Below are positions 26,107 to 34,269 of a stretch of DNA of 64,000 nt, piece after piece (positions within the stretch are counted from its first letter, which is position 1; every line of letters starts with the position of its first letter). Below the pieces are notes generated by a model. It was not told the origin of the DNA, ran no database searches, and was given only the letters and a program-made list of their open reading frames with translations. Both the position numbers and the translations under genes were made by a program. The stretch comes from Pseudomonas sp. RIT-PI-r (GTDB lineage Bacteria > Pseudomonadota > Gammaproteobacteria > Pseudomonadales > Pseudomonadaceae), in NCBI RefSeq assembly GCF_001297015.1, contig NZ_LIGE01000029.1, forward strand, positions 62,001-126,000, written 5' to 3'.

Positions 26107-27815
26107 CGGCCATGCAGGTGCAAGAGCCGCTGACGATCCTGATCGCCGAAGACAGCGCCGCCGATCGCTTATTGCTGTCGACCATCGTTCGTCGCCAGGG
26201 CCACGAAGTCCTGACGGCGGCCAACGGTGCCGAAGCGCTCGATCTGTTTCGCCAACAGCGACCCGATCTGGTGCTGATGGACGCGATGATGCCGGTGATG
26301 GACGGCTTCGAGGCCGCGCGGCAGATCAAGGCGCTGGCGGGCGAGACGCTGGTGCCGATCATCTTCCTCACCTCGCTCACTGAAAGCGAAGCGCTGGTGC
26401 GTTGTCTGGATGCCGGCGGCGACGACTTTCTGGCGAAGCCCTACAACCAAGTGATCCTTGCCGCCAAAATCAAGGCGATGGACCGCTTGCGCCGGTTACA
26501 GGCGACCGTGCTGCAGCAGCGCGATCTGATTGCCAAACACCACGATTACCTGCTCAACGAACAGCGCGTGGCCAAAGCGGTGTTCGACAAGGTTGCGCAC
26601 TCCGGCTGCCTCAGTGCACCGAACATCCGTTATCTGCAATCGCCTTACGCGCTGTTCAACGGTGACTTGTTGCTGGCGGCGTACACCCCGGCCGGCGACA
26701 TGCATGTGCTGCTCGGCGACTTCACCGGCCATGGGTTGCCGGCTGCGGTCGGCGCGATGCCGTTGGCCGAAGTGTTCTACGGCATGACCGCCAAGGGCTA
26801 CGGCCTCGCCGAAACCCTGCGCGAGATGAACGCCAAGCTCAAGCGCATCCTGCCGGTGGACATGTTCTGCTGCGCGACGCTGCTGTGCCTGAGTTCTCAA
26901 CGGCGCTCGGTCGAAGTGTGGAATGGCGGCATGCCCGACGGCTATCTGCACCGGATCGCCACGGGCGAGCGCGTGCCGTTGGCCGCGCGGCATCTGCCGT
27001 TGGGAGTGCTCAGCCCCCAAGCGTTCGACGATTGCACTGAAGTTCATCCGATGGCAGTCGGTGACCGGGTTTTCCTGTTGTCCGACGGGGTGATCGACAC
27101 CAGCGATGCCAGTGATCAATTGTTCGGCGTCGAGCGCTTGCAGCAGGTGTTCGCCGCCAACCGCGAGCCGGATCGCTTGTTCGAGGACATCGAGCAGGCA
27201 CTGCGGGATTTTCGCGGCGAGGCGCGCGATGACGTCAGCATGGTCGAGGTCAGCCTGTTGGAGCCGGCGCAGGTCAAGCCCTCGGCACCGGTGTATTCCG
27301 ACAGCGGCCAGTCGTGCCCGCTGGACTGGTCGGTAAGCTTCGAGTTTTGCGGCGCCACGCTCAAACGTTTCAATCCGTTGCCGTACCTGCTGCAGTTGCT
27401 GCTTGAGGTGCATGGATTGCGGGCGCAGAGTGGTGCTTTGTACAGCGTGCTGGCGGAGTTGTATTCCAATGCGCTCGAGCACGGCGTGCTCGGGCTGGAT
27501 TCCAGTCTCAAGCGCGATGCGGCGGGTTTCGCTCGCTACTATCAGCAGCGCAACGATCGGCTGGAGGCGTTGCAGGACGGTTTCGTGCGCGTGCATTTGC
27601 AGGTGCAGCCGCAGGGCGACGGCGGTCGTCTGGTGATTCGGGTGGACGACAGTGGTAAGGGCTTCGATGTGGCGCGGGTGATGGATCGACCGCTGGACGG
27701 TGTCCGTTTGTCGGGACGTGGTGTCAGCCTGGTCCGGCAATTGGGGCGCAACGCCAGTTGGTCGGACGAAGGTCGTAGTGCCCGCGTGGAGTTTTCCTGG
27801 GAGGTTCAGGCATAA
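26103..27815 (+). CDS. hsbR: Response regulator with PP2C phosphatase and anti-sigma kinase domains (HsbR-like)
   Basis: The 570-residue protein has a receiver domain (D60 in LVLMDAMMPVMDG), a central PP2C/SpoIIE-like phosphatase (about 190-390, LLGDFTGHGLPAAVGAMPLAE, then DDVSMVEV) and a C-terminal HATPase/RsbW-like kinase (about 440-570, ELYSNALEHGVLG, then VDDSGKGFDV). It should phosphorylate and dephosphorylate HsbA under control of HptB. The TTG at 26103 overlaps the hsbA stop; the ATG at 26112 is the alternative start, and neither has a strong ribosome site. Confidence 0.88.
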   Translation: MTAMQVQEPLTILIAEDSAADRLLLSTIVRRQGHEVLTAANGAEALDLFRQQRPDLVLMDAMMPVMDGFEAARQIKALAGETLVPIIFLTSLTESEALVRCLDAGGDDFLAKPYNQVILAAKIKAMDRLRRLQATVLQQRDLIAKHHDYLLNEQRVAKAVFDKVAHSGCLSAPNIRYLQSPYALFNGDLLLAAYTPAGDMHVLLGDFTGHGLPAAVGAMPLAEVFYGMTAKGYGLAETLREMNAKLKRILPVDMFCCATLLCLSSQRRSVEVWNGGMPDGYLHRIATGERVPLAARHLPLGVLSPQAFDDCTEVHPMAVGDRVFLLSDGVIDTSDASDQLFGVERLQQVFAANREPDRLFEDIEQALRDFRGEARDDVSMVEVSLLEPAQVKPSAPVYSDSGQSCPLDWSVSFEFCGATLKRFNPLPYLLQLLLEVHGLRAQSGALYSVLAELYSNALEHGVLGLDSSLKRDAAGFARYYQQRNDRLEALQDGFVRVHLQVQPQGDGGRLVIRVDDSGKGFDVARVMDRPLDGVRLSGRGVSLVRQLGRNASWSDEGRSARVEFSWEVQA

Positions 27816-27846
27816 TCCGCGCAATTCTTGATCAAGGAGTGAACAA

Positions 27847-28194
27847 GTGGCTGACACACATATTGATCGCGAGGCGCTCAGCGTACTGCGCGAAGTCATG
27901 GAGGAGGGTTATCCGGAGCTTCTGGATACCTTTCTGGCGGATTCCGAAAGTCGCTTGGGCGAGTTGCAAAAGACCTCTGATGCCAAGGTGTTGTCGGAAG
28001 TTGCCCATAGTTTCAAGGGCAGCGCCAGCAACATGGGCGCTGTCCGTTTGGCGGCACTCTGCCAGGAACTCGAATCGGACGCCAAAGACAAGAGTCCGGC
28101 GGAAATAGTCAAACTGGTCGCTGAGATCAGTGGCGAATTTGCTGAAGTTCGCCCGGTTTACGAAAGCGAAAAACGTCCCGCTCACACCCACTGA
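27847..28194 (+). CDS. hptB: Histidine phosphotransfer protein (HptB-like)
   Basis: The 115-residue Hpt domain has H54 in VAHSFKGSASNMGA as the phospho-acceptor. GTG start at 27847 follows AAGGAG with good spacing. In P. aeruginosa HptB collects phosphate from several hybrid kinases and passes it to HsbR. Here it lies directly after the hsbR-like gene, completing the module. Confidence 0.88.
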   Translation: MADTHIDREALSVLREVMEEGYPELLDTFLADSESRLGELQKTSDAKVLSEVAHSFKGSASNMGAVRLAALCQELESDAKDKSPAEIVKLVAEISGEFAEVRPVYESEKRPAHTH

Positions 28195-28201
28195 TCCCGC
28201 C

Positions 28202-28228
28202 GTCCGGCGCTTTTCTCAAGCGCCGGAC
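28202..28228 (+). terminator. GC-rich hairpin after hptB
   Basis: GTCCGGCGC and GCGCCGGAC form a stem extended by two T-A pairs around a 5-base loop, 7 bases after the hptB stop. No T run follows on the + strand, so it may be a weak or factor-assisted terminator. Confidence 0.5.
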
Positions 28229-28233
28229 AAAAC

Positions 28234-28249
28234 TGGCCCGGCACTTGCA
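28234..28249 (+). promoter_or_regulatory. Sigma-54 promoter of fliK
   Basis: TGGCCCGGCACTTGCA has GG and GC 10 bases apart and a consensus TTGCA. It lies 49 bases upstream of the fliK start. Confidence 0.75.
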
Positions 28250-28298
28250 GATATCTCCGCAACTGTACCTACGATCCCAGTGCAGCGGAGACCGTTTC

Positions 28299-29663
28299 AT
28301 GCCTGCGACCCCCAACATCCTTCTTCAAAACGCCGCTCAGGCCAAGGCGCAAGCCGCTTCTGCCAAAACGTCGGCGATGGCCGTAGACACCGGGGATAAA
28401 GCCTCAAGCTTCGCGAAAGTGTTCGCCGATCAGGGGTCGAGCAAGCCTGTTGCAGCCGCTGACAATTCGCCCAAGTCGCCGCGCGACAAGGGCGCTGACA
28501 ACAGCGGTAAAAAGGACGTTGGCCAGGATCCATCTGCCGCTGCGCAACCGGCGGTTGCCGATAGCGGCAACGACTTGCCAGCCGATAAAACCGCCGCGAG
28601 CGATGACACCACCGCCAGCAGCGACGACAGCACGGACACTTCTCAGCCGGCAGTGGTTGATGCCGCACCCGTTGACCCGACACTCGATCCGGCATTGGCA
28701 ATCGCTGTGCAGCCGGTGACCACGCCGCCCGTGGTGCCGACCCCGGTTGCCGCCGCCCAGCCTGAAACTGACCCCCCTGCGCTCGCCGCATTGCCGAGCG
28801 TGGTCAAAGACCCGGCGCCTGCCACTGACAGTGATTTCGATCCTTCGGCGGACCCCCTCGACTCGCTGCCAGTGGTGCGTATGGCGATGGAGCAGGGCGG
28901 GCATATTTCCGCTGCCAGCCAGGCGCAACCGAAAGCCTCGCCGGCTCAGGCTCAGGCCGACGGTGAGCTGACGGCGGCGCAGAATTTTGCGGCCGGCATG
29001 GCCGGTATGCTCGACGTGCAAGCCGACAAGGACAGCACCAGTCAGGGCGGTGACAAGGCTTTCAGTGGTTTGATCGATGACGGTCTCAAAGACCTCAAGA
29101 CTGCGACCAGCGATACCCGTGTCGATGACTTCGCCAACCGTCTGGCGGCACTGACTCAGGCCGCGACACCGAAGACCGCCAACGCGGTACCGGTGAATCA
29201 ACCAATTGCCATGCATCAGAGCGGCTGGACCGAAGAAGTGGTCAACCGCGTCATGTATCTGTCGAGCGCCAATCTGAAGGCGGCGGACATTCAATTGCAG
29301 CCGGCCGAACTCGGGCGTCTGGATATCCGCGTGAACATGGTGCCGGATCAGCAGACACAGGTGACCTTCATGAGCGCGCATCCAAGTGTGCGCGAAGCAC
29401 TTGACGGCCAGATGCATCGCCTGCGTGACATGTTCAACCAGCAGGGCATGGGCCAGGTTGACGTCAATGTCTCCGACCAGAGCCGTGGCTGGCAGGGCCA
29501 GCAAGGCCAGGAGCAGGCGCAGCAGGGCCAGAGTGGCCGCACCAGCGCGGCCGGCGGTCGCCTCGATTCGGCGGATGAAGAATTGGCGCCTGCCGCCATT
29601 GCTGAAGCCGCTGCTCAAACCACCAGCGTGATCGGCAGCAGCGCGGTCGACTATTACGCCTGA
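28299..29663 (+). CDS. fliK: Flagellar hook-length control protein FliK
   Basis: FliK measures the hook and switches export specificity through FlhB. The 454-residue protein has a long, low-complexity Ala/Asp/Pro/Thr-rich N-terminal ruler region (about 1-240) and the conserved C-terminal domain at about 300-390 (LQPAELGRLDIRVNMVPDQQ, VREALDGQMHRLRDMF), then a Gln/Gly-rich tail. The ATG at 28299 is preceded by GCGGAG. A second FliK-like gene lies at the end of the chemotaxis region. Confidence 0.92.
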   Translation: MPATPNILLQNAAQAKAQAASAKTSAMAVDTGDKASSFAKVFADQGSSKPVAAADNSPKSPRDKGADNSGKKDVGQDPSAAAQPAVADSGNDLPADKTAASDDTTASSDDSTDTSQPAVVDAAPVDPTLDPALAIAVQPVTTPPVVPTPVAAAQPETDPPALAALPSVVKDPAPATDSDFDPSADPLDSLPVVRMAMEQGGHISAASQAQPKASPAQAQADGELTAAQNFAAGMAGMLDVQADKDSTSQGGDKAFSGLIDDGLKDLKTATSDTRVDDFANRLAALTQAATPKTANAVPVNQPIAMHQSGWTEEVVNRVMYLSSANLKAADIQLQPAELGRLDIRVNMVPDQQTQVTFMSAHPSVREALDGQMHRLRDMFNQQGMGQVDVNVSDQSRGWQGQQGQEQAQQGQSGRTSAAGGRLDSADEELAPAAIAEAAAQTTSVIGSSAVDYYA

Positions 29664-29680
29664 TCAAATCAAGAGCCTCT

Positions 29681-29900
29681 CACCCTAGCCCTCTCCCAGA
29701 GGGAGAGGGGACTGATCGGGGGGTGCTCGGGACGTGCGCCGACCGGTTACTTCTGCTGTGAATCCACAATCGACTCGGTCTTTCAGGTCGATGTCTCACT
29801 ACTTCTGCTGTAAATCCATAATCGACTCAGTCTTTGAGGTCGATGTTTGACGTCTGACACCTCGGTCGGCCCCCTCTCCCTCCGGGAGAGGGCTGGGGTG
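29681..29900. repeat. MITE-like element with 30-bp terminal inverted repeats
   Basis: Arms 29681-29710 and 29871-29900 are inverse copies matching at 28 of 30 positions; each arm is itself a hairpin (CTCTCCC...GGGAGAG). The interior holds a tandem imperfect duplication. No coding sequence is visible. It fills most of the 349-base gap between fliK and fliL. Confidence 0.8.
29749..29852. repeat. Tandem imperfect repeat, 52-base unit
   Basis: Units 29749-29800 and 29801-29852 both begin ACTTCTGCTGT and share AATCGACTC...TCTTT.AGGTCGATGT, with a few substitutions. They lie inside the inverted-repeat element between fliK and fliL. Confidence 0.8.
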
Positions 29901-29946
29901 AGGGTGCCTTTGACTTTAGCGTTGTCTCCACCATCACTGACACTTC

Positions 29947-29962
29947 TGGCATAACACTTGCT
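29947..29962 (+). promoter_or_regulatory. Sigma-54 promoter of fliL operon
   Basis: TGGCATAACACTTGCT is a near-consensus -24/-12 element lying 50 bases upstream of fliL. It should drive fliLMNOPQR-flhB. Confidence 0.85.
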
Positions 29963-30012
29963 CTTGCCTTGCCGTGCGACTGTGAAAACCCGATTAGTGA
30001 CGGATTATTGGC

Positions 30013-30516
30013 ATGGCGAAGAGCGAAACAGCAGCAGTGAAAGACCCCGCAACCAAAGGCAAACTCAAGCTGATCATTGTGATCGTGCTGGCATTGCTAT
30101 TGGCCATTGGTGCATCCGTGGGGGCGACCTGGTTCTTCATGCACAGTGCCCAGAGCAAGCCTGCCGAGGCCGCCGATGCAGCGCCCGTCGGCAAGCAACC
30201 GGCGATTTTCGAGCCGATGGCGCCGGCGTTTGTCGCCAACTACAACCAGAACGGTCGTCAGCGCTACATGCAGGTGAGCCTCACCATGCTGGCGCGTAAC
30301 CAGGCCGATCTGGACGCGCTCAAAGTGCACATGCCGGTGATCCGCAACAACCTGGTAATGCTCTTCTCCGGTCAGGATTTCGCCACACTGGCGACCCCGG
30401 TCGGCCAGGAGATGTTGCGCCAGAAGGCCACAGCCAGCGTCCAGGAAGTGGCGCAGAAAGAGCTGGGCAAAGTGGTGATCGAACAGTTGCTTTTCACTAA
30501 TTTCGTACTGCAGTAG
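30013..30516 (+). CDS. fliL: Flagellar basal body-associated protein FliL
   Basis: The 167-residue inner membrane protein acts near the stators. It has a single membrane segment at about residues 19-41 (LIIVIVLALLLAIGASVG), a short linker and a periplasmic FliL domain ending QLLFTNFVLQ, the typical C-terminus. It is the first gene of its operon. Confidence 0.95.
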   Translation: MAKSETAAVKDPATKGKLKLIIVIVLALLLAIGASVGATWFFMHSAQSKPAEAADAAPVGKQPAIFEPMAPAFVANYNQNGRQRYMQVSLTMLARNQADLDALKVHMPVIRNNLVMLFSGQDFATLATPVGQEMLRQKATASVQEVAQKELGKVVIEQLLFTNFVLQ

Positions 30517-30525
30517 GAACACGAC

Positions 30526-31494
30526 ATGGCCGTGCAGGATCTGCTGTCCCAGGATGAAATCGACGCGCTGTTGCATGGCGTCGACGATGGTCTGGTACAG
30601 ACCGATAACGCTGCCGAACCCGGCAGTGTCAAAAGCTACGACCTGACCAGCCAGGATCGCATCGTCCGTGGACGCATGCCGACTCTGGAAATGATCAACG
30701 AGCGTTTTGCCCGTTACACCCGCATCAGCATGTTCAACATGCTGCGCCGCTCGGCGGACGTTGCCGTCGGTGGCGTACAGGTGATGAAGTTCGGCGAATA
30801 CGTGCACTCGCTGTACGTACCGACCAGCCTCAATCTGGTCAAGATCAAGCCGTTGCGCGGCACCGCGCTGTTCATCCTTGACGCCAAACTGGTGTTCAAA
30901 CTGGTGGACAACTTCTTCGGTGGCGACGGCCGTCACGCCAAGATCGAAGGGCGTGAATTCACCCCGACCGAACTGCGCGTGGTGCGCATGGTGCTGGAAC
31001 AGGCTTTCGTCGATTTGAAAGAAGCCTGGCAGGCAATCATGGAAGTCAATTTCGAGTACATCAACTCGGAAGTGAACCCGGCCATGGCCAACATCGTCGG
31101 CCCGAGCGAAGCGATTGTGGTGTCGACCTTCCACATCGAACTCGATGGCGGTGGCGGCGACCTGCACGTGACCATGCCGTACTCGATGATCGAGCCGGTG
31201 CGTGAAATGCTCGATGCCGGTTTCCAGTCCGACCTCGACGATCAGGACGAGCGCTGGGTCAACGCCCTGCGTCAGGACGTGCTCGATGTCGACGTGCCGA
31301 TCGGCGCCACCGTCGCTCGCCGCCAGTTGAAGTTGCGCGACATCCTGCACATGCAACCGGGGGATGTGATCCCGGTCGAGATGCCGGACGAAATGATCAT
31401 GCGCGCCAACGGCGTGCCGGCCTTCAAGGTCAAGATGGGCTCGCACAAAGGCAATCTCGCGTTGCAAGTGATCGAGCCGATCGAGCGTCGCTGA
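30526..31494 (+). CDS. fliM: Flagellar motor switch protein FliM
   Basis: The 322-residue C-ring protein binds phospho-CheY through its N-terminal peptide DLLSQDEIDALLHG (residues 4-17). The middle CheC-like domain and the C-terminal SpoA domain (about 250-320, ANGVPAFKVKMGSHKGNLALQV) follow. Confidence 0.97.
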   Translation: MAVQDLLSQDEIDALLHGVDDGLVQTDNAAEPGSVKSYDLTSQDRIVRGRMPTLEMINERFARYTRISMFNMLRRSADVAVGGVQVMKFGEYVHSLYVPTSLNLVKIKPLRGTALFILDAKLVFKLVDNFFGGDGRHAKIEGREFTPTELRVVRMVLEQAFVDLKEAWQAIMEVNFEYINSEVNPAMANIVGPSEAIVVSTFHIELDGGGGDLHVTMPYSMIEPVREMLDAGFQSDLDDQDERWVNALRQDVLDVDVPIGATVARRQLKLRDILHMQPGDVIPVEMPDEMIMRANGVPAFKVKMGSHKGNLALQVIEPIERR

Positions 31495-31547
31495 AGCGGC
31501 GCCACACCCCTTTTTGCATTAACTGAATTGTTGCCCGCCGAGGACAC

Positions 31548-32000
31548 ATGATGAACGACGATATGAACGCCCAGGACGACCAGGCACTGGCTGACGAATG
31601 GGCTGCGGCCCTGGAAGAAACCGGTGATGGTCAAGCTGACATCGACGCACTGCTGGCGGCCGACGCGGCCAGCGGCTCGCGTCTGCCGATGGAAGAGTTC
31701 GGCAGCGTGCCGAAAAATAACGATCCAGTGACGCTGGATGGTCCGAACCTGGACGTCATCCTCGACATCCCGGTATCGATCTCGATGGAAGTGGGCAGCA
31801 CTGACATCAACATCCGCAACCTGCTGCAACTCAACCAGGGTTCGGTGATCGAGCTCGATCGTCTGGCTGGTGAGCCACTGGACGTGCTGGTCAATGGCAC
31901 GCTGATCGCGCACGGCGAAGTGGTTGTGGTCAACGAGAAGTTCGGCATCCGCCTGACTGACGTGATCAGCCCAAGCGAACGCATCAAGAAGCTGCGCTGA
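31548..32000 (+). CDS. fliN: Flagellar motor switch protein FliN
   Basis: The 150-residue C-ring protein has an acidic N-terminal extension (about 1-65) and a C-terminal SpoA domain (ILDIPVSISMEVGST, VNEKFGIRLTDVIS). Start is ATG at 31548 with GAGGA upstream; 31551 is a tandem alternative. fliO begins at the next base after the stop. Confidence 0.95.
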   Translation: MMNDDMNAQDDQALADEWAAALEETGDGQADIDALLAADAASGSRLPMEEFGSVPKNNDPVTLDGPNLDVILDIPVSISMEVGSTDINIRNLLQLNQGSVIELDRLAGEPLDVLVNGTLIAHGEVVVVNEKFGIRLTDVISPSERIKKLR

Positions 32001-32453
32001 GTGAAAAGGTTTCTCTGGGCTCTGTTGGCCTTGCCGCTGAGCGTGCTGGCTGCTGAGCCGTCGACAGCCACGACAGTGCCTGCCGCTACCGCGCCGATGG
32101 TGACCAGCGGCGTGGCCGGGCAATTGACGCAACTGGTGTTCGGCCTGCTGCTGGTGCTGGGGGTGATTTTTTTCCTCGCCTGGCTGTTGCGTCGCGTGCA
32201 GCAGGCGGGTCCTGCCGGCAAGGGGCAGGTGATCGAGCTGATCGGATCGCGTGCACTGAGTCCGCGTGACCGCTTGCTGCTGGTCCAGGTCGGCAACGAG
32301 CAGATCCTGCTCGGGCTCAGCCCCGGCACCATCACCGCGCTGCATGTGCTCAAGGAACCGGTCGACGTGCCTGCGACCAGTGAAAAAGCGACCCCGGAAT
32401 TTGCCCAGCAGCTGCTGAAGATTCTCGGCAAGGATCAGAAGGATACGAAGTAA
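32001..32453 (+). CDS. fliO: Flagellar biosynthetic protein FliO
   Basis: The 150-residue protein helps assemble the FliP ring of the export gate. It has a GTG start, an N-terminal signal-like segment, and a membrane helix at about residues 42-64 (LVFGLLLVLGVIFFLAWLL) followed by the cytoplasmic FliO domain (IGSRALSPRDRLLLVQVG). It abuts fliN and overlaps fliP by one base. Confidence 0.92.
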   Translation: MKRFLWALLALPLSVLAAEPSTATTVPAATAPMVTSGVAGQLTQLVFGLLLVLGVIFFLAWLLRRVQQAGPAGKGQVIELIGSRALSPRDRLLLVQVGNEQILLGLSPGTITALHVLKEPVDVPATSEKATPEFAQQLLKILGKDQKDTK

Positions 32454-33211
32454 TGGGTGCGTTACGCATCGTCTTGACGCTGGCCCTGTTGCTGGCCGCG
32501 CCACTGGCGTTCGCCGCCGATCCGTTGTCGATCCCGGCGATCACGCTGGGCACCAACGCCGATGGCGCGCAGGAGTATTCGGTCAGTCTGCAGATCCTGC
32601 TGATCATGACCGCGCTGAGCTTTATCCCGGCGGCGGTCATCCTGATGACCAGTTTCACCCGGATCATCATCGTCTTCTCGATCCTGCGTCAGGCCCTCGG
32701 TCTGCAACAGACGCCGTCGAACCAGATCCTCACCGGCATGGCGCTGTTCCTGACGCTGTTCATCATGGCGCCGGTATTCGACCGGGTGAACAACGATGCG
32801 CTGCAACCGTACCTGGCGGAAAAACTCACCGCTCAGCAAGCGGTGGAAAAGGCTCAGGTGCCGATCAAGGACTTCATGCTCGCGCAGACCCGCACCAGCG
32901 ACCTTGAGCTGTTCATGCGCCTGTCCAAGCGCACCGACATCGCCACGCCGGATCAGGCACCGTTGACCATTCTTGTACCGGCCTTTGTCACGTCTGAGCT
33001 TAAAACCGCGTTCCAGATCGGCTTCATGATCTTCATTCCGTTCCTGATCATCGACCTCGTTGTGGCCAGTGTGCTGATGGCGATGGGTATGATGATGCTG
33101 TCGCCGCTGATCATCTCGCTGCCGTTCAAGATCATGCTGTTCGTGCTGGTTGATGGTTGGGCGCTGATCATCGGCACCCTGGCCAGCAGTTTCGGGGGTG
33201 TCTCGCCATGA
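32453..33211 (+). CDS. fliP: Flagellar export gate protein FliP
   Basis: The 252-residue polytopic membrane protein forms the export gate with FliQ and FliR. It has a cleavable signal peptide (residues 1 to about 22, ending FAADPL) and four membrane segments, with the family signatures SFTRIIIVFSILRQALGLQQTP and ISLPFKIMLFVLVDGW. It overlaps fliQ (ATGA). Confidence 0.97.
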   Translation: MGALRIVLTLALLLAAPLAFAADPLSIPAITLGTNADGAQEYSVSLQILLIMTALSFIPAAVILMTSFTRIIIVFSILRQALGLQQTPSNQILTGMALFLTLFIMAPVFDRVNNDALQPYLAEKLTAQQAVEKAQVPIKDFMLAQTRTSDLELFMRLSKRTDIATPDQAPLTILVPAFVTSELKTAFQIGFMIFIPFLIIDLVVASVLMAMGMMMLSPLIISLPFKIMLFVLVDGWALIIGTLASSFGGVSP

Positions 33212-33477
33212 CGCCGGAAGTCGCGGTCGATATCTTTCGTGAAGCGCTGTGGCTGACCACGTTGATGGTCGCGATCCTGGTGGTGCCGAGCCTGTTGGTT
33301 GGCCTGCTGGTGGCGATGTTCCAGGCCGCGACGCAGATCAACGAACAGACTCTGAGCTTCCTGCCGCGTCTGCTGGTGATGCTGGTGACGCTGATCGTCG
33401 CCGGTCCGTGGATCGTGCAGACGTTCATGGAATACATCATCCAGTTGTACAAAAACATTCCGATGGTCATCGGCTAA
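33208..33477 (+). CDS. fliQ: Flagellar export gate protein FliQ
   Basis: The 89-residue protein has two membrane helices (about 17-40 and 50-75) and the FliQ signature AMFQAATQINEQTLSFLPR. The ATG at 33208 overlaps the fliP stop, fixing the start. Confidence 0.96.
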   Translation: MTPEVAVDIFREALWLTTLMVAILVVPSLLVGLLVAMFQAATQINEQTLSFLPRLLVMLVTLIVAGPWIVQTFMEYIIQLYKNIPMVIG

Positions 33478-33480
33478 GCC

Positions 33481-34266
33481 ATGCAATCGCTGCTTCAGCT
33501 GACCGACACCCAGATCAGTACCTGGGTGGCCTCGTTCATGTTGCCGCTGTTTCGCGTCGCATCGATGCTGATGGTCATGCCGGTGTTCGGCACCACGCTG
33601 GTGTCGCGGCGGATACGCCTGTATTTCGCCGTGGCGATCACCGTGTGCATTGCCCCGGGCCTGCCGCCCATGCCGGCGGTCAGCCCTCTGGATCTGAGCG
33701 GTTTGCTGCTGATTGCCGAACAGATTCTGGTGGGTGCCGTGCTGGGGTTTTCCCTGCAACTGTTCTTCCAGGCGTTCGCCGTGGCCGGGCAGATTGTCGC
33801 GATCCAGATGGGCATGGGCTTCGCCTCGATGGTCGACCCGGCCAACGGCGTCTCGGTGGCGGTGATCGGACAGTTCTTCACCATGCTCGTGACCCTGTTG
33901 TTTCTGTCGATGAACGGCCATCTGGTGGTCTTCGAAGTCCTCACCGAAAGTTTCACCACGCTGCCGGTCGGTGGCGGATTAATGACGGCGCAGTACTGGG
34001 AATTGGCCGGTAAGCTCGGGTGGGTGCTGGGCGCAGCGTTGTTGCTGGTGTTGCCGGCTGTCACCGCGTTGCTGGTGGTCAACATCGCATTTGGCGTGAT
34101 GACCCGTGCAGCGCCGCAATTGAACATTTTCTCCATCGGTTTCCCACTGACCCTGGTGCTCGGGCTGTTCATCGTCTGGGTGGGGCTGGCGGACATTCTC
34201 AATCAGTATCAGCCGCTGGCCACCGAGGCCTTGCAGTTGTTACGCGAACTGGCACGGGCGCGCTGA
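33481..34266 (+). CDS. fliR: Flagellar export gate protein FliR
   Basis: The 261-residue protein has about six membrane segments and completes the FliPQR gate. Family landmarks include LPLFRVASMLMVMPVFG near the N-terminus and GFPLTLVLGLFIVWVGL near the C-terminus. It starts 3 bases after fliQ and ends 3 bases before flhB. Confidence 0.95.
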   Translation: MQSLLQLTDTQISTWVASFMLPLFRVASMLMVMPVFGTTLVSRRIRLYFAVAITVCIAPGLPPMPAVSPLDLSGLLLIAEQILVGAVLGFSLQLFFQAFAVAGQIVAIQMGMGFASMVDPANGVSVAVIGQFFTMLVTLLFLSMNGHLVVFEVLTESFTTLPVGGGLMTAQYWELAGKLGWVLGAALLLVLPAVTALLVVNIAFGVMTRAAPQLNIFSIGFPLTLVLGLFIVWVGLADILNQYQPLATEALQLLRELARAR

Positions 34267-34269
34267 GTC

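Noticed and set aside
30097..31467. A 456-residue open frame antisense to fliL-fliM
   Set aside because: Same type of shadow, His/Gln/Arg/Val-rich, without start signals.
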